Positions 9,811-20,593 are shown, numbered from the stretch's first letter. The stretch is 64,000 nucleotides of DNA from Flavobacterium silvaticum (GCF_012911565.1 NZ_JAAMPU010000108.1:434001-498000), one strand, 5' to 3'. Notes: generated by a model from the letters alone, not told the origin. Translations and numbers: made by a program.

Positions 9811-10236
9811 TTATGATTCAAAATCTCTTGCAACAACGAATTTGGTCTTCACCGGAAGTTTCTGTGCAGCAAGACGAAGTGCTTCTTTGGCAACTGCCAA
9901 TGGAACTCCACCTACTTCAAACATGATTCTTCCTGGTTTTACAACGGCTGCCCAATATTCAACGGCACCCTTACCTTTACCCATACGTACCTCAAGAGGT
10001 TTCTTAGTGATAGGTTTGTCCGGGAAAATCTTAATCCAAAGCTGTCCTTCACGCTTCATGTAACGGGTTGCCGCGATACGGGCTGCTTCGATTTGGCGTG
10101 AAGTCAGGAACATTCCATCCTCATGCACCGATTTAATTCCGAACATACCATTTGAAAGTTCGTGCCCGCGTTGAGCCAGACCTTTCATTCTGCCCTTCTG
10201 TACCTTGCGGTACTTGGTTCTTTTTGGCTGTAACAT
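9811..10236 (-). CDS. rplP: 50S ribosomal protein L16
   Basis: L16 shapes the A-site region of the 50S subunit and is needed for the peptidyl transferase centre. The 141-residue protein begins [20 protein letters not shown] and shows the signature [20 protein letters not shown]. It follows rpsC by 25 nt. Confidence 0.98.
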   Translation of the reverse strand: MLQPKRTKYRKVQKGRMKGLAQRGHELSNGMFGIKSVHEDGMFLTSRQIEAARIAATRYMKREGQLWIKIFPDKPITKKPLEVRMGKGKGAVEYWAAVVKPGRIMFEVGGVPLAVAKEALRLAAQKLPVKTKFVVARDFES

Positions 10237-10261
10237 TTTTTCTACTTAAGTCTTAAGTTAA

Positions 10262-11026
10262 TTACTTTCTTTTACGAGGGCCACCTGGACGGTCTCCACC
10301 ACGACGGTCGTTAGACCTGCGCTCTCCACGTGGAGCATCGCCGCCTTTACCGCCTGCTTTTTGTTGTTTGTCCATACCTACAAGCGGAGAAAGATCTCTC
10401 TTTCCGTAAACCTCGCCTTTCATGATCCATACTTTGATTCCCATACGACCGTAAGTCGTGTGAGCTTCTGCCAAAGCATAATCAATATCAGCTCTGAAAG
10501 TTGACAACGGAATACGACCTTCCTTGAAATTCTCGGAACGCGCCATCTCAGCACCATTCAAACGTCCTGAAATCTGAACCTTGATACCTTCAGCGTTCAT
10601 ACGCATAGAAGCAGCAATGGCCATTTTAATAGCACGACGGTAAGAAATACGGCTTTCGATTTGACGACAGATGCTTGATGCAACTAAAAAAGCATCCAGT
10701 TCCGGTCTTTTGATTTCAAAGATGTTGATTTGAACTTCCTTGTCGGTGATTTTCTTAAGTTCCTCTTTCAACTTGTCTACCTCCTGGCCGCCTTTCCCGA
10801 TGATGATACCCGGACGGGCAGTGGTGATAGTAACGGTTACAAGCTTCAAAGTTCTCTCGATGATCACTTTTGACACACTAGCTTTCGATAAACGAGCATG
10901 AACGTACTTACGGATTTTGTAATCTTCGGCCAATTTATCGCCGTAATCGTTTCCTCCGTACCAGTTAGAATCCCAACCCCTGATGATACCAAGGCGATTC
11001 CCGATTGGATTTGTCTTTTGTCCCAT
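10262..11026 (-). CDS. rpsC: 30S ribosomal protein S3 with Gly/Arg-rich tail
   Basis: S3 lies at the mRNA entry of the 30S subunit. The 254-residue protein begins [20 protein letters not shown] and has the KH domain with the GxxG-type loop [18 protein letters not shown], then the C-terminal half with [12 protein letters not shown]. The last 30 or so residues are low-complexity and basic ([21 protein letters not shown] in part), longer than in E. coli S3 (233 residues). Such tails are common in this phylum. Confidence 0.97.
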   Translation of the reverse strand: MGQKTNPIGNRLGIIRGWDSNWYGGNDYGDKLAEDYKIRKYVHARLSKASVSKVIIERTLKLVTVTITTARPGIIIGKGGQEVDKLKEELKKITDKEVQINIFEIKRPELDAFLVASSICRQIESRISYRRAIKMAIAASMRMNAEGIKVQISGRLNGAEMARSENFKEGRIPLSTFRADIDYALAEAHTTYGRMGIKVWIMKGEVYGKRDLSPLVGMDKQQKAGGKGGDAPRGERRSNDRRGGDRPGGPRKRK

Positions 11027-11032
11027 GCTTAC

Positions 11033-11446
11033 TTATGAATTAACTTGTGTGTTATCGGTCTGTCCCAAAACCACAGTAACGTGGTTGGAACGTTTTCTGA
11101 TTCTGTGTGCACGACCCTGTGGTGCAGGACGAAGACGCTTCAGCATCATTCCTCCGTCTACGCGGATCTCTTTTACGAACAGCCCTGCATCTTCCATACT
11201 TGCATCAGGGTTTTTCGCCTGCCAGTTGGCAAGAACCGAAAGAACCAGTTTCTCAAGTTTGCGTGACGCTTCTTTTTGGCTGAATCTTAAAATATTCAGT
11301 GCATTCCCTACCTTTTGTCCTCTTACGAGGTCAGCTACCAGGCGCATTTTGCGAGGTGAAGTAGGGCAATTGTTCAGTTTACCAAAGGCCAACGACTTGT
11401 TAGCTTCTTTGATGGCTTCTGCTCTTTCTCTTTTACGAACTCCCAT
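11033..11446 (-). CDS. rplV: 50S ribosomal protein L22
   Basis: L22 lines the exit tunnel with its beta-hairpin and is the site of macrolide-resistance changes elsewhere. The 137-residue protein has the core [20 protein letters not shown] and the hairpin [20 protein letters not shown]. The N-terminus is about 20 residues longer than in E. coli. It follows rpsS by 6 nt. Confidence 0.98.
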   Translation of the reverse strand: MGVRKRERAEAIKEANKSLAFGKLNNCPTSPRKMRLVADLVRGQKVGNALNILRFSQKEASRKLEKLVLSVLANWQAKNPDASMEDAGLFVKEIRVDGGMMLKRLRPAPQGRAHRIRKRSNHVTVVLGQTDNTQVNS

Positions 11447-11452
11447 GACTTC

Positions 11453-11731
11453 TTATTTTTTACCTTTGTTTTTAGCACCTGCGTGACCACGGAAAGACCG
11501 TGTTGGTGAGAATTCACCCAGTTTGTGACCTACCATGTTCTCAGTAACATATACCGGAACGAACTGGCGGCCGTTGTGGACTGCGATAGTCTGCCCAACG
11601 AAATCAGGAGTAATCATTGAAGCGCGAGACCAGGTCTTCACCACTCCTTTGTTTCCTTTTTCGACGTTTTCCAGAACTTTCTTTTCTAACTTATAATGAA
11701 CGAAAGGTCCCTTTTTTAATGAACGTGCCAT
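11453..11731 (-). CDS. rpsS: 30S ribosomal protein S19
   Basis: S19 is a head protein that binds 16S rRNA with S13. The 92-residue product begins [19 protein letters not shown] and contains the typical [20 protein letters not shown] and [15 protein letters not shown]. Length is normal. It follows rplB by 6 nt. Confidence 0.98.
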   Translation of the reverse strand: MARSLKKGPFVHYKLEKKVLENVEKGNKGVVKTWSRASMITPDFVGQTIAVHNGRQFVPVYVTENMVGHKLGEFSPTRSFRGHAGAKNKGKK

Positions 11732-11737
11732 TTCTTA

Positions 11738-12562
11738 TTATTTCTTTCTGCGTTCTACAATATACTTATTGCTCGGATTAGCCTTAGCACGGGTTCTGTA
11801 ACCTTTAGCCGGAAGACCTTTACGTGAGCGTGGGTGACCTCCTGAAGAGCGTCCTTCACCACCACCCATCGGGTGATCAACAGGGTTCATGGCAACTGGT
11901 CTCGTACGAGGACGACGGCCCAACCAACGTGAACGTCCAGCCTTACCTGAAACGACTAATTGGTGGTCAGAGTTGGAAACGGCACCAATCGTAGCCGAAC
12001 AAGTCAAAAGAATCAAACGAGTCTCTCCTGAAGGCATTTTGATTGTAGCATATTTTCCGTCACGAGCCATCAATTGTGCGAATGTACCTGCCGAACGAGC
12101 GATAACAGCTCCTTGTCCTGGGCGCAATTCGATACAAGAGATAACAGTTCCCAAAGGAATTTTGCTAAGCGGCATCGTGTTTCCGATTTCCGGCTGCGCA
12201 TCCGGACCAGACACTACTGTCTGACCAACCTGCAATCCGTTTTGAGCAATTACATACGTCTTGGCTCCATCTGCATAAAACAACAAAGCAATGAACGCAG
12301 TTCTGTTCGGATCGTATTCGATTGATTTCACAGTAGCAGGAACACCTTCCTTAGTACGTTGGAAATCGATCATACGATACCTTTTCTTGTGACCACCGCC
12401 TGTATAACGCATGGTCATTTTTCCTTGACTATTTCTACCTCCTGAGTTTTTTATCGGCGCTAACAATGAGCGTTCCGGCTTGTCAGTCGTGATAGTGTCA
12501 AAGCTATTCACAACTCTAAATCGCTGGCCCGGGGTAATAGGTTTTAATTTTCTAACTGACAT
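11738..12562 (-). CDS. rplB: 50S ribosomal protein L2
   Basis: L2 is needed for subunit association and peptidyl transfer. The 274-residue protein has the N-terminal RNA-binding domain ([19 protein letters not shown]) and the SH3-like domain, then the conserved C-terminal [20 protein letters not shown] containing the functionally important His. Length is normal. Confidence 0.98.
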   Translation of the reverse strand: MSVRKLKPITPGQRFRVVNSFDTITTDKPERSLLAPIKNSGGRNSQGKMTMRYTGGGHKKRYRMIDFQRTKEGVPATVKSIEYDPNRTAFIALLFYADGAKTYVIAQNGLQVGQTVVSGPDAQPEIGNTMPLSKIPLGTVISCIELRPGQGAVIARSAGTFAQLMARDGKYATIKMPSGETRLILLTCSATIGAVSNSDHQLVVSGKAGRSRWLGRRPRTRPVAMNPVDHPMGGGEGRSSGGHPRSRKGLPAKGYRTRAKANPSNKYIVERRKK

Positions 12563-12574
12563 GTTTGCCTATAA

Positions 12575-12865
12575 TTAGATATTATTATAAAAATCGATAG
12601 TTTCTCCGTCCTTAACCTGGACTATCGCTTTTTTGTAAGCGTTGGTTTTTCCGCTGATCAATCCACTCTTGGTGTATTTTGTCGTGCGGTCCGGACGAAC
12701 GTTCATGGTGTTGACTTCGGTAACAGTCACATTGTAAGCAGCCTCAACCGCTTTCTTAATCTGAACCTTGTTAGCCTTCTTGTCTACCACAAAACCGAAA
12801 CGGTTTGAAAGCTCTCCCTGGCGGGTTACTTTTTCGGTGACGATTGGTTTTACTATGATACTCAT
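12575..12865 (-). CDS. rplW: 50S ribosomal protein L23
   Basis: L23 sits at the tunnel exit and docks SRP and trigger factor. The 96-residue product begins MSIIVKPIVTEKVTRQGE and has the family motif FVVDKKANKVQIKKAVEAAY. It ends in the strand DGETIDFYNNI. It follows rplD by 7 nt. Confidence 0.97.
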   Translation of the reverse strand: MSIIVKPIVTEKVTRQGELSNRFGFVVDKKANKVQIKKAVEAAYNVTVTEVNTMNVRPDRTTKYTKSGLISGKTNAYKKAIVQVKDGETIDFYNNI

Positions 12866-12872
12866 CTCGTTC

Positions 12873-13502
12873 TTATTTGCTTAAATTCTCTACAATTCCT
12901 TCCAAAGAACCTTCCAAAAGCACAACATTATTTGCATTCAAAATAGCGTAAGTGCTTAATTCTGATGATGTTACGACATTAGAGGCTTTCAAATTCCGGG
13001 ACGACAAATATACATTTTTATTTGCATCACCCAAGACGAACAACGATTTTTTGTTTTCTAACCCTAAGGCTTTCAAAACATTAATAAAATTCTTTGTGTT
13101 CGGGGCATCGAAATTGAAATCTTCAAGGACTACCAGATTGCTTTCCTGAACTTTCTGAGACAGCACCGACTTACGAGCCAGACGCTTCAGGTTTTTGTTC
13201 AGTTTGAAAGAATAACTTCTAGGACGTGGGCCGAAAATAGTACCACCACCTTTGAAAACCGGTGATTTTACAGATCCCGCACGAGCCGTTCCTGTTCCTT
13301 TTTGTTTCTTGATCTTACGAGTAGATCCGGTAACCTCTGCACGCTCTTTCGCTTTGTGCGTTCCCTGACGTTGGTTGGCCAGGTACTGCTTCACGTCAAG
13401 ATATACCGCGTGCTTGTTAGGCTCTATACCGAAAACAGATGCATCCAGACTTACTGAACGGCCTGTTTCTTTTCCGCTGATATTTAAAACTTTTACGTCC
13501 AT
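12873..13502 (-). CDS. rplD: 50S ribosomal protein L4
   Basis: L4 binds 23S rRNA and extends a loop into the exit tunnel. The 209-residue protein has the loop region [20 protein letters not shown] followed by [20 protein letters not shown]. In enterobacteria L4 represses its own operon; no equivalent leader is recognised here. Its start overlaps the rplC stop codon (TAATG), which implies coupling. Confidence 0.98.
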   Translation of the reverse strand: MDVKVLNISGKETGRSVSLDASVFGIEPNKHAVYLDVKQYLANQRQGTHKAKERAEVTGSTRKIKKQKGTGTARAGSVKSPVFKGGGTIFGPRPRSYSFKLNKNLKRLARKSVLSQKVQESNLVVLEDFNFDAPNTKNFINVLKALGLENKKSLFVLGDANKNVYLSSRNLKASNVVTSSELSTYAILNANNVVLLEGSLEGIVENLSK

Positions 13503-14119
13503 TACTTCTGAAGAATTAAATAAGAGTCTTTGTGTCCCGGAACCGCACCTTTAACAAGGATCAGGTTTTTGTCGGCAACGACTTTCAATACTCTTAGGTT
13601 TTGAACTTTAACATTTACACCTCCTGTTCTACCTGCCATGCGCATTCCTTTGAATACACGTGACGGATAAGAGGAAGCTCCCACAGAACCCGGTGCACGC
13701 AAACGGTTGTGCTGACCGTGGGTAGACTGTCCTACCCCGCCAAAACCGTGACGCTTAACAACACCCTGGAATCCTTTACCTTTTGAAACGCCTTGAACGT
13801 CTACAAATTCACCTTCTGCAAAAATGGAAACATCGATGATGTCACCCAATTTTTGCTCAGTTGCGAAATCCTGGAATTCAACGACTTTTTTCTTGGCAAC
13901 CGTTCCAGCTTTCTTAAAGTGACCTGCGGCCGCTTTTGTGGAATGTTTGTCAGTCTTGTCATCGAAACCAAGTTGCAACGCTTCATACCCGTCGACCTCG
14001 TTGGTTCTGACTTGGGTAACCACGCACGGGCCAGCTTCGATCACGGTACAAGGAATGTTTTTCCCGTTCTCGTCGAAGATGCTGGTCATGCCGATTTTTC
14101 TACCAATTAACCCAGACAT
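13502..14119 (-). CDS. rplC: 50S ribosomal protein L3
   Basis: L3 is an early-assembling protein near the peptidyl transferase centre. The 205-residue protein starts [20 protein letters not shown] and contains the signature [20 protein letters not shown]. It is the first gene of the S10-type transcript here because a glycosyltransferase gene and a 330-nt gap separate it from rpsJ. A canonical promoter lies 62-93 nt upstream. Confidence 0.98.
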   Translation of the reverse strand: MSGLIGRKIGMTSIFDENGKNIPCTVIEAGPCVVTQVRTNEVDGYEALQLGFDDKTDKHSTKAAAGHFKKAGTVAKKKVVEFQDFATEQKLGDIIDVSIFAEGEFVDVQGVSKGKGFQGVVKRHGFGGVGQSTHGQHNRLRAPGSVGASSYPSRVFKGMRMAGRTGGVNVKVQNLRVLKVVADKNLILVKGAVPGHKDSYLILQK

Positions 14120-14180
14120 AAATACTAATTATTATTAAACATTGATTTTCAAATAGCCAATACGCTATTTTTTGAGCGTG

Positions 14181-14212
14181 CAAATGTAGAGATTACATTG
14201 TATTAAACCAAA
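14181..14212 (-). promoter_or_regulatory. Promoter of the rplC-rplQ transcript
   Basis: On the minus strand the order is TTTG (14212-14209), a 20-nt spacer, then TACATTTG (14188-14181). This matches the Bacteroidota sigma-ABfr consensus TTTG-N19-TAnnTTTG. The -7 box is identical to that before rpsL. The start would lie a few bases further on, leaving a leader of about 55 nt before rplC. Confidence 0.85.
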
Positions 14213-14449
14213 TATAATTCTAACATCTTGCTAATAAATAAATTTCTGAACTTCAATTATTTGTCGATTTGGATTTAAACCAGCGAAAACAAGTGTTTGA
14301 AACCAAATAGCAAGACGCACCTAAAACAATAGAAATCATCGGTTTAGTTATTGACTTTCAGAAATTTAAATTCCGATTAAGAAGTGAGAAACCCCTTAGT
14401 TACAAACCTTGCTTCCTTTGTTCCAAAAGAGCAATTTCTAACCGATAGT
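14213..14449. other. Intergenic stretch between glycosyltransferase gene and rplC promoter
   Basis: No gene, tRNA or repeat is visible in this 237-nt AT-rich stretch. There is no convincing terminator hairpin after the glycosyltransferase stop codon, so read-through into rplC is possible. The remaining part of the gap, 14120-14180, is the rplC leader. Confidence 0.5.
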
Positions 14450-15169
14450 TTATCTGAAAATATTGTATTTGAGTATACAGTAGATAGCCCTGAAACCGTC
14501 TTTCCAATTGATTTTTTTTCCTTCCTGAAATGTCCGTCCGTAATAACTTATTCCAATTTCATAGAGCCTTAAACCTGGAATCCGGGCAATTTTCGCCGTT
14601 ACTTCCGGTTCAAAACCAAATCTGTTCTCTTTTAATTTGACGCTTTTTATAATCTCGACCCTGAAAATCTTGTAACAGGTTTCGATATCGGTAAGATTCA
14701 GATTGGTAAGCATATTACTGAGGAACGTGAGGAATTTGTTCCCGATGCTGTGCCAGAAGAAGAGTATTCTGTGTGGCTTGCCTCCCATAAAACGGCTTCC
14801 GTAGACAACATCGGCAACATCATCGAGGATTGGTTTCAGCAACAGATTATATTCTCCCGGATCATACTCAAGATCTGCATCCTGGATCACGACAACATCG
14901 CCTGTACACTTTTCGATACCGGTACGAAGGGCCGCACCTTTTCCGCGATTTACTTCATGTTCGAAAAAACATATAGGCAAATCCGGATTCATTTCCATGT
15001 ATGTCCTGATAGCCATTGCAGTGTCATCTTTACTACAATCATTAACAATAACTATCTCTTTGGAAAGACCGCCAATCAATTCGACCTGCTTTATCTTGTC
15101 AAGAATTTTATATACCGTCTTCCCTTCGTTATAAACGGGAATGATAATAGAAAGTTTGGAAAAAGCCAT
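14450..15169 (-). CDS. Family 2 glycosyltransferase, dolichol-phosphate mannosyltransferase-like
   Basis: The 239-residue protein is a GT-A fold glycosyltransferase of family GT2. It has the N-terminal nucleotide-binding start SIIIPVYNEGKTVYKIL (about 7-23), VNDCSKDDT, the metal-binding DAD at 97-99 (VIQDADLEYDP) and the YGSRFMGG segment. No C-terminal membrane helices are present, as in soluble DPM1/polyprenyl-phosphate glycosyltransferases. The likely reaction is sugar transfer from a nucleotide sugar to a polyprenyl phosphate; the sugar cannot be told. The gene interrupts the str-S10 ribosomal cluster, an unusual location. A weak promoter candidate (TAACTTTA, 15186-15179) lies 9 nt upstream. 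Confidence 0.88.
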   Translation of the reverse strand: MAFSKLSIIIPVYNEGKTVYKILDKIKQVELIGGLSKEIVIVNDCSKDDTAMAIRTYMEMNPDLPICFFEHEVNRGKGAALRTGIEKCTGDVVVIQDADLEYDPGEYNLLLKPILDDVADVVYGSRFMGGKPHRILFFWHSIGNKFLTFLSNMLTNLNLTDIETCYKIFRVEIIKSVKLKENRFGFEPEVTAKIARIPGLRLYEIGISYYGRTFQEGKKINWKDGFRAIYCILKYNIFR

Positions 15170-15201
15170 GTATCGCTTTAAAGTTAGGTCTTAATTAAAC
15201 G

Positions 15202-15233
15202 ACAAACGACCGATCGTTAAATCGGTCATTTGT
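15202..15233 (-). terminator. Hairpin terminator after rpsJ
   Basis: ACAAA-C-GACCGAT and ATCGGTC-A-TTTGT pair with one mismatch around a 6-nt loop. Read on the minus strand the hairpin lies 22 nt after the rpsJ stop and is followed by a modest T-rich stretch (CGTTTAATT). It probably ends the rpsL-rpsJ transcript at least partly, which explains the separate rplC promoter. Confidence 0.6.
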
Positions 15234-15254
15234 TTTATTTGCATATAAAAAGTA

Positions 15255-15560
15255 TCAGACTTTGATCTCAACTTCTACACCGCTAGGCAATTCGAGTTTC
15301 ATAAGAGCGTCGATTGTCTTTGATGAAGAAGAGTAGATGTCGATAAGTCTTTTATAAGACATTACTTCGAACTGCTCGCGGGCTTTCTTGTTTACGTGCG
15401 GGGAACGCAATACGGTAAACAATTTTTTGTTCGTTGGCAAAGGAATAGGTCCTGTAACGACAGCGCCAGTGCTCTTTACCGTTTTTACGATCTTCTCAGA
15501 CGATTTGTCAACGAGCATGTGATCGTAAGATTTCAGTTTTATTCTGATTTTTTGACTCAT
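15255..15560 (-). CDS. rpsJ: 30S ribosomal protein S10
   Basis: S10 is a 30S head protein and the transcription antitermination factor NusE. The 101-residue product begins [20 protein letters not shown] and has the signature [20 protein letters not shown]. It follows fusA by 11 nt. Normally rplC comes next; here a terminator-like hairpin and a glycosyltransferase gene intervene. Confidence 0.98.
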   Translation of the reverse strand: MSQKIRIKLKSYDHMLVDKSSEKIVKTVKSTGAVVTGPIPLPTNKKLFTVLRSPHVNKKAREQFEVMSYKRLIDIYSSSSKTIDALMKLELPSGVEVEIKV

Positions 15561-15571
15561 TTTCTTAAGAA

Positions 15572-17728
15572 TTAGGCGTTACCTTTTGCTTTTTTGATTA
15601 CAGCTTCGGAGATGTTCGAAGGAGTTTCCTCGTAGTGAGAGAATTCCATTGTAGATGTTGCACGTCCTGAAGAAAGTGTACGCAAGGTTGTCACGTATCC
15701 AAACATTTCAGAAAGAGGCACATCTGCCTTAATGGTTTTCGCACCGTTACGGTCACCCATGTCGTTCACCTGACCGCGACGACGGTTCAAGTCACCTACG
15801 ATATCACCCATGTTTTCTTCCGGAGTGATAACCTCGATCTTCATGATTGGCTCAAGGATTACGGCTCCTGCAGCTTTCGCTACTTCACGGTATCCAAGTT
15901 TAGCAGCCAATTCAAAAGAAAGTGCATCCGAATCCACAGGGTGGAAAGATCCGTCGAGCAAAGTAACTTTCAAGCTGTCTACCTGATAACCAGCCAAAGG
16001 ACCAGCTTTCATAGCTTCGCGGAAACCTTTTTCAACAGATGGGATATATTCTTTAGGAACGTTACCCCCCTTAACAGCGTTGATGAACTGCAATCCTACA
16101 GGAACTTTACCGTCAACTTCGTCAGCAGGCTCCAGTTTGAATACGATGTCACCGAATTTACCGCGACCACCGGATTGCTTCTTGTAAACCTCTCTGTGCT
16201 GAGCTGCCTTAGTGAAAGCTTCTTTATATTCAACCTGAGGCTCGCCCTGGTTTACTTCTACTTTGAACTCACGCTTCATACGATCAACAAGGATGTCAAG
16301 GTGAAGCTCACCCATACCAGAAATGATCGTTTGACCTGAAGCTTCGTCTGTACGAACGGTGAACGTTGGATCTTCTTCGGCCAGTTTAGCCAGAGCCATA
16401 CCCATTTTATCAACGTCAGCCTTTGTTTTAGGCTCGATCGCGATACCGATTACCGGATCAGGGAATTTCATGGATTCGAGGATAATCGGGTGTTTTTCAT
16501 CACACAATGTATCTCCGGTCTTAATATCTTTAAACCCGACAGCAGCTCCAATATCACCTGCCTCGATATACTCGATTGGGTTTTGCTTGTTGGCGTGCAT
16601 CTGGTAGATACGCGAAATTCTTTCTTTGTTACCTGAACGCGTGTTCAATACATAAGAACCTGCATCAAGACGTCCTGAATACGCACGGAAGAAAGCCAGA
16701 CGACCTACGAAAGGATCGGTTGCGATCTTAAATGCCAAAGCTGCGAAAGGCTCTTTTACATCTGGACGACGCAAGATTTTGGTTTGGTCTTCCTCTAACA
16801 AATCGGCATCGTCAGGAGAAATTCCCTGGATACCTTCTTTGTCCAATGGAGAAGGCAAATATTTACAAACGGCATCAAGCATGAACTGAACTCCTTTGTT
16901 TTTGAAAGAAGAACCAGCGATCATCGGTATGATAGCCATGTCCATAGTTGCAGCGCGCAACGCATTGTTGATCTCTTCTTCTGTGATAGATTCCGGATCT
17001 TCCATGTACTTGTCAAGCAGGTTTTCGTCGTAATCGGCAACCGCTTCGATAAGGATATCACGGTATTGTTTTACTTCGTCAACCATGTCAGCCGGGATTT
17101 CGACGATATCGAAAGTAGCTCCCTGGGTTTCATCATGCCATACGATAGCCTGATTCTTCACCAAGTCAACAACCCCTTTAAAGTCTGCTTCTTCACCGAT
17201 TGGCAATGTGATAGCGACAGCATTTGATTTCAACATGTCGCGAACCTGTTGGCAAACTCCCAGGAAGTTAGATCCCTGACGGTCCATCTTGTTCACGAAG
17301 CCCATACGTGGCACGCGGTACTGGTCAGCAAGTCTCCAGTTAGTCTCAGATTGTGGCTCGACACCATCAACAGCAGAGAAAAGGAAAACAAGACCATCCA
17401 ATACACGAAGCGAACGGTTTACCTCTACGGTAAAGTCCACGTGTCCCGGGGTATCGATAATGTTGAAGTGGTAAGATTTGCTATCAGCAGTTGGCTTACC
17501 TTGGTTTGTAGGGAAGTTCCATTCACAGGTTGTCGCAGCAGAGGTAATCGTGATACCACGCTCCTGCTCCTGCGCCATCCAGTCCATGGTTGCAGCACCA
17601 TCGTGCACTTCACCAATTTTGTGTGACTTTCCGGTGTAAAATAGGATACGCTCAGTTGTCGTGGTCTTACCCGCATCAATGTGTGCAGCGATCCCGATAT
17701 TTCTAGTAAATTTTAAGTCTCTTGCCAT
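15572..17728 (-). CDS. fusA: Translation elongation factor G
   Basis: EF-G is the GTPase that drives ribosomal translocation. The 718-residue protein has the P-loop AHIDAGKTT (15-23), the switch region [10 protein letters not shown] (58-67), DTPGH (92-96) and NKMD (146-149), then the EF-Tu-like domain II and EF-G domains III-V ([18 protein letters not shown] near the middle). Length is normal and no resistance change is obvious. It lies between rpsG and rpsJ, as in the classical str operon. Confidence 0.98.
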   Translation of the reverse strand: MARDLKFTRNIGIAAHIDAGKTTTTERILFYTGKSHKIGEVHDGAATMDWMAQEQERGITITSAATTCEWNFPTNQGKPTADSKSYHFNIIDTPGHVDFTVEVNRSLRVLDGLVFLFSAVDGVEPQSETNWRLADQYRVPRMGFVNKMDRQGSNFLGVCQQVRDMLKSNAVAITLPIGEEADFKGVVDLVKNQAIVWHDETQGATFDIVEIPADMVDEVKQYRDILIEAVADYDENLLDKYMEDPESITEEEINNALRAATMDMAIIPMIAGSSFKNKGVQFMLDAVCKYLPSPLDKEGIQGISPDDADLLEEDQTKILRRPDVKEPFAALAFKIATDPFVGRLAFFRAYSGRLDAGSYVLNTRSGNKERISRIYQMHANKQNPIEYIEAGDIGAAVGFKDIKTGDTLCDEKHPIILESMKFPDPVIGIAIEPKTKADVDKMGMALAKLAEEDPTFTVRTDEASGQTIISGMGELHLDILVDRMKREFKVEVNQGEPQVEYKEAFTKAAQHREVYKKQSGGRGKFGDIVFKLEPADEVDGKVPVGLQFINAVKGGNVPKEYIPSVEKGFREAMKAGPLAGYQVDSLKVTLLDGSFHPVDSDALSFELAAKLGYREVAKAAGAVILEPIMKIEVITPEENMGDIVGDLNRRRGQVNDMGDRNGAKTIKADVPLSEMFGYVTTLRTLSSGRATSTMEFSHYEETPSNISEAVIKKAKGNA

Positions 17729-17734
17729 TTCCGA

Positions 17735-18211
17735 TTAGAATCTAAAGTGAGAGAATGCTTTGTTAGCTTCTGCCATTTTGTGAGTATCCATACGTTTTTT
17801 AACAGCAGCTCCTTCTTCTTTTGCAGCAGCAAGGACTTCAGAAGCCAGCTTTTGGGCCATCGATTTCTCGTTACGGCGACGTGCATAAAGGATTAACCAT
17901 TTCATCGCCATAGAGATCTTGCGATCTGGACGAATCTGCATTGGGATCTGGAATGTAGCTCCACCAACACGACGGCTACGTACTTCTACGTGCGGCATAA
18001 CATTGGTCAAAGCATCTTTCCAGATTTCGAGTGATGTCTTTTCAGCATCTTGCTTCTTAGCCTCTACGATGTCGATTGCATCATAGAATACTTTGAAAGC
18101 GGTTGATTTTTTACCGTCCCACATCAAGTTGTTCACAAAACGTGTTACTAACTGGTCGTTGAAACGCGGATCCGGTAAAAGAGGTCTTTTCTTGGCCTGT
18201 CTTTTTCTCAT
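17735..18211 (-). CDS. rpsG: 30S ribosomal protein S7
   Basis: S7 nucleates the 30S head and lines the mRNA exit. The 158-residue protein begins [20 protein letters not shown] and contains [20 protein letters not shown], the family signature. It is second in the str operon. The 107-nt gap after rpsL contains a short direct repetition of GTCTTTCGTC but no gene. Confidence 0.98.
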   Translation of the reverse strand: MRKRQAKKRPLLPDPRFNDQLVTRFVNNLMWDGKKSTAFKVFYDAIDIVEAKKQDAEKTSLEIWKDALTNVMPHVEVRSRRVGGATFQIPMQIRPDRKISMAMKWLILYARRRNEKSMAQKLASEVLAAAKEEGAAVKKRMDTHKMAEANKAFSHFRF

Positions 18212-18318
18212 TTCTTAAAGTTTTTTTTAGACGAACGACGAGTGTCTTAATGACGAACGAGAAACGCGAAACCGAAGTCCTTTGTCTTTCGTCTTTTGTC
18301 TTTCGTCAAAATTTTAAA

Positions 18319-18702
18319 TTACTTTTTTGCGTCTTTCGGGCGTTTTGCTCCGTATTTCGAACGACGTTGTGTACGGCCTGCAACACCTGAAGTGTCTAAT
18401 GCGCCGCGTACAATGTGGTAACGAACTCCTGGCAAATCTTTTACCCTTCCGCCCCTAACTAATACTATCGAGTGCTCTTGGAGGTTATGTCCTTCTCCAG
18501 GGATGTAAGCGTTCACTTCATTACCGTTAGTCAAACGTACACGCGCTACTTTACGCATGGCAGAGTTTGGCTTTTTAGGTGTTGTAGTGTAAACACGCGT
18601 ACATACTCCACGTCTTTGAGGACATGAATCCAAAGCAACCGATTTAGACTTCTTAGTTATCTGGGTTCTTCCAGTTCTTACTAATTGTTGAATTGTTGGC
18701 AT
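18319..18702 (-). CDS. rpsL: 30S ribosomal protein S12
   Basis: S12 controls decoding accuracy. The 127-residue product starts [15 protein letters not shown] and has [18 protein letters not shown] and [17 protein letters not shown]. The two Lys residues where streptomycin-resistance changes occur in other bacteria (in PKKPNS and RVKDLPG) are both wild type. It is the first gene of the ribosomal run and has a near-perfect promoter 53 nt upstream. Confidence 0.98.
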   Translation of the reverse strand: MPTIQQLVRTGRTQITKKSKSVALDSCPQRRGVCTRVYTTTPKKPNSAMRKVARVRLTNGNEVNAYIPGEGHNLQEHSIVLVRGGRVKDLPGVRYHIVRGALDTSGVAGRTQRRSKYGAKRPKDAKK

Positions 18703-18754
18703 AATGTACTACTAAAATTTTCTTGTTCTAATAATCCCGCTTTTTACGGGGTTG

Positions 18755-18785
18755 CAAATGTAGCAATAAAAATCAATGAAACAAA
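18755..18785 (-). promoter_or_regulatory. Promoter of the rpsL-rpsG-fusA-rpsJ transcript
   Basis: On the minus strand TTTG (18785-18782) is followed by exactly 19 nt and TACATTTG (18762-18755), an exact match to the Bacteroidota consensus TTTG-N19-TAnnTTTG. The leader to the rpsL start is about 45-50 nt. The -7 box is the same as at rplC and at 61445. Confidence 0.9.
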
Positions 18786-18925
18786 TCATAATTTATTAAT
18801 TTTCAATCCGGTCTGTCTGCCAGTCAAACATTTAGCAAACACACGAAATGACTGAGGCAAATCTTTTGGCGCGAATTATCTGAAACCGATGTATTTTGCG
18901 TTATCAATTCCCAACCTGCATCCGT

Positions 18926-20593
18926 TTGAAAAAATTGGCTTTCCTGATCCTTGCATTCTGCATTGCAACTTCTTCGCGAAGCCAGCAACTGAAACTTAAT
19001 GCCATCGGCCAGACTGAAAAAGAAACGGCCATCATCGACTCCATCGGATACGTGCGGGAATTCCCGAATGCCAAAACGCTTGAGGCCGAAGCACTCAAGA
19101 TTCCATCGGCCTTACAACACATCGGTTTTTTCAATGCCAAATTGGAATCGTCCACAAAAACTTCCGACAGCACTTTTACCTATATATACAACTTTGGCAA
19201 TCGGACCAAAAACATACATATATATATAGGTAAGAACCCTGAGTTGCAAAAGAACCTTTTTGCCGGTGAAAAAGACACTTTAATTGCGACTCCCGCATCT
19301 CTCGAAAACCTGCTCGATTCCAAATTAAAGCTGTTGGAACGCACCGGTTTTTCACTCGCAAAAATAAAACTCTCGAACATTCGACAACATGGAAATGAAT
19401 TGTTCGCCGATCTGGATATCGATCCCGGAAAAACCCGCGTGTTCAATGATATTGTGATTCAGGGATATGATAAATTTCCCGAAGGCCACAAACGCGCCAT
19501 CAAGCGATTGTATAAAAACCGTACGTTCAATCAGCAGACACTTCAGGAATTGTACACAGATTTCAATAAGTTCCGATTCATCAATCAGGTAAAATATCCC
19601 GAGATTTTGTTTACGACAGATACCACGAAGGTTTTTGTCTATCTCGAAAAATCAAAGCCAAGCCGGTTCGACGGACTTATAGGTTTTGCCAACGACGATG
19701 AAAATGCCAAAATTGTTTTCAGCGGTTATCTCGACCTGCAACTTGTGAATTTTGTCAATACCGGGGAAGAATTCAATCTCTATTGGAAAAGCGACGGGAA
19801 GGAACAACGCACATTCAATGTCAGCCTGGAATTGCCGTATATTTTCAAATCGCGTTTCGGAATCCGGGCGCAGCTGAATATTTTCAAACAGGACAGCACG
19901 TTCCAGAATACAAAAACATCGGCGGAACTCGGTTATTTTTTCAATTACAACACCCGCGTTTATTTAGGCTATCAAGCGACGGAATCAAGCGACATCCAGA
20001 ACCAAAACAGCTTCTCGATCAACGATTACAACAATCAATTCCTTACTGTAGGCACAAGTTATGTGAATTATAAATCATCTGAATTCCTGTTTCCGGAAAA
20101 GACCAGATTGACCTTAAAGACAGGAATCGGATCACGCAAATCCAACTTGCAAAAAGATACTCAATTGTTCGCAGAAGCAGATTTGAGACATAATTTCTAC
20201 CTCAATGAAAAGAACCTCGTCAACATACGAAGCCAGGATTTTTACCTGGCCAGTTCTGATTACACGATCAGTGAATTATACAGGTTCGGCGGGATAAATT
20301 CCATTCGCGGATTCAATGAAAACAGTCTGCAAGGCAATGCGTTGACTTCTATTTTGACCGAATACAGATATATCCTTGCCCCCAATTTATATGTGCATTC
20401 CATTTTGGATTACGGATATTATGCAGATGATGCCACAGGCAACTCCGGACGTTTGCTCGGGCTCGGTTTCGGATTTGGATTATTGACCAAAACTGGGCTT
20501 TTGAATTTAGTCTATGCGAACGGAAGCACTGGCGATCAGACCATAAAACTCTCAAATTCTGTAGTCCAATTATCGTTAAAAGCAAACTTTTAA
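18926..20593 (+). CDS. Omp85/BamA-TamA family outer membrane protein
   Basis: The protein has a Sec signal peptide (KKLAFLILAFCIATSSRSQ) and a C-terminal 16-stranded type barrel of the bacterial surface antigen family. The lid-loop motif is seen as GGINSIRGFNE at about residue 455-465, and the last strand ends with Phe (SLKANF). The N-terminal half is likely POTRA-like periplasmic sequence, without clear repeats. The role may be outer membrane protein insertion or secretion; the substrate is unknown. An upstream TTG at 18896 overlaps a -7-like TATTTTG (18892-18898), so I choose the TTG at 18926 just before the signal peptide. No ATG fits. Confidence 0.82.
   Translation: MKKLAFLILAFCIATSSRSQQLKLNAIGQTEKETAIIDSIGYVREFPNAKTLEAEALKIPSALQHIGFFNAKLESSTKTSDSTFTYIYNFGNRTKNIHIYIGKNPELQKNLFAGEKDTLIATPASLENLLDSKLKLLERTGFSLAKIKLSNIRQHGNELFADLDIDPGKTRVFNDIVIQGYDKFPEGHKRAIKRLYKNRTFNQQTLQELYTDFNKFRFINQVKYPEILFTTDTTKVFVYLEKSKPSRFDGLIGFANDDENAKIVFSGYLDLQLVNFVNTGEEFNLYWKSDGKEQRTFNVSLELPYIFKSRFGIRAQLNIFKQDSTFQNTKTSAELGYFFNYNTRVYLGYQATESSDIQNQNSFSINDYNNQFLTVGTSYVNYKSSEFLFPEKTRLTLKTGIGSRKSNLQKDTQLFAEADLRHNFYLNEKNLVNIRSQDFYLASSDYTISELYRFGGINSIRGFNENSLQGNALTSILTEYRYILAPNLYVHSILDYGYYADDATGNSGRLLGLGFGFGLLTKTGLLNLVYANGSTGDQTIKLSNSVVQLSLKANF

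Noticed and set aside
18212..18318. GTCTTTCGTC repeats between rpsL and rpsG as a regulatory array
   Set aside because: Only two short copies are seen with no symmetry; chance or slippage is enough.
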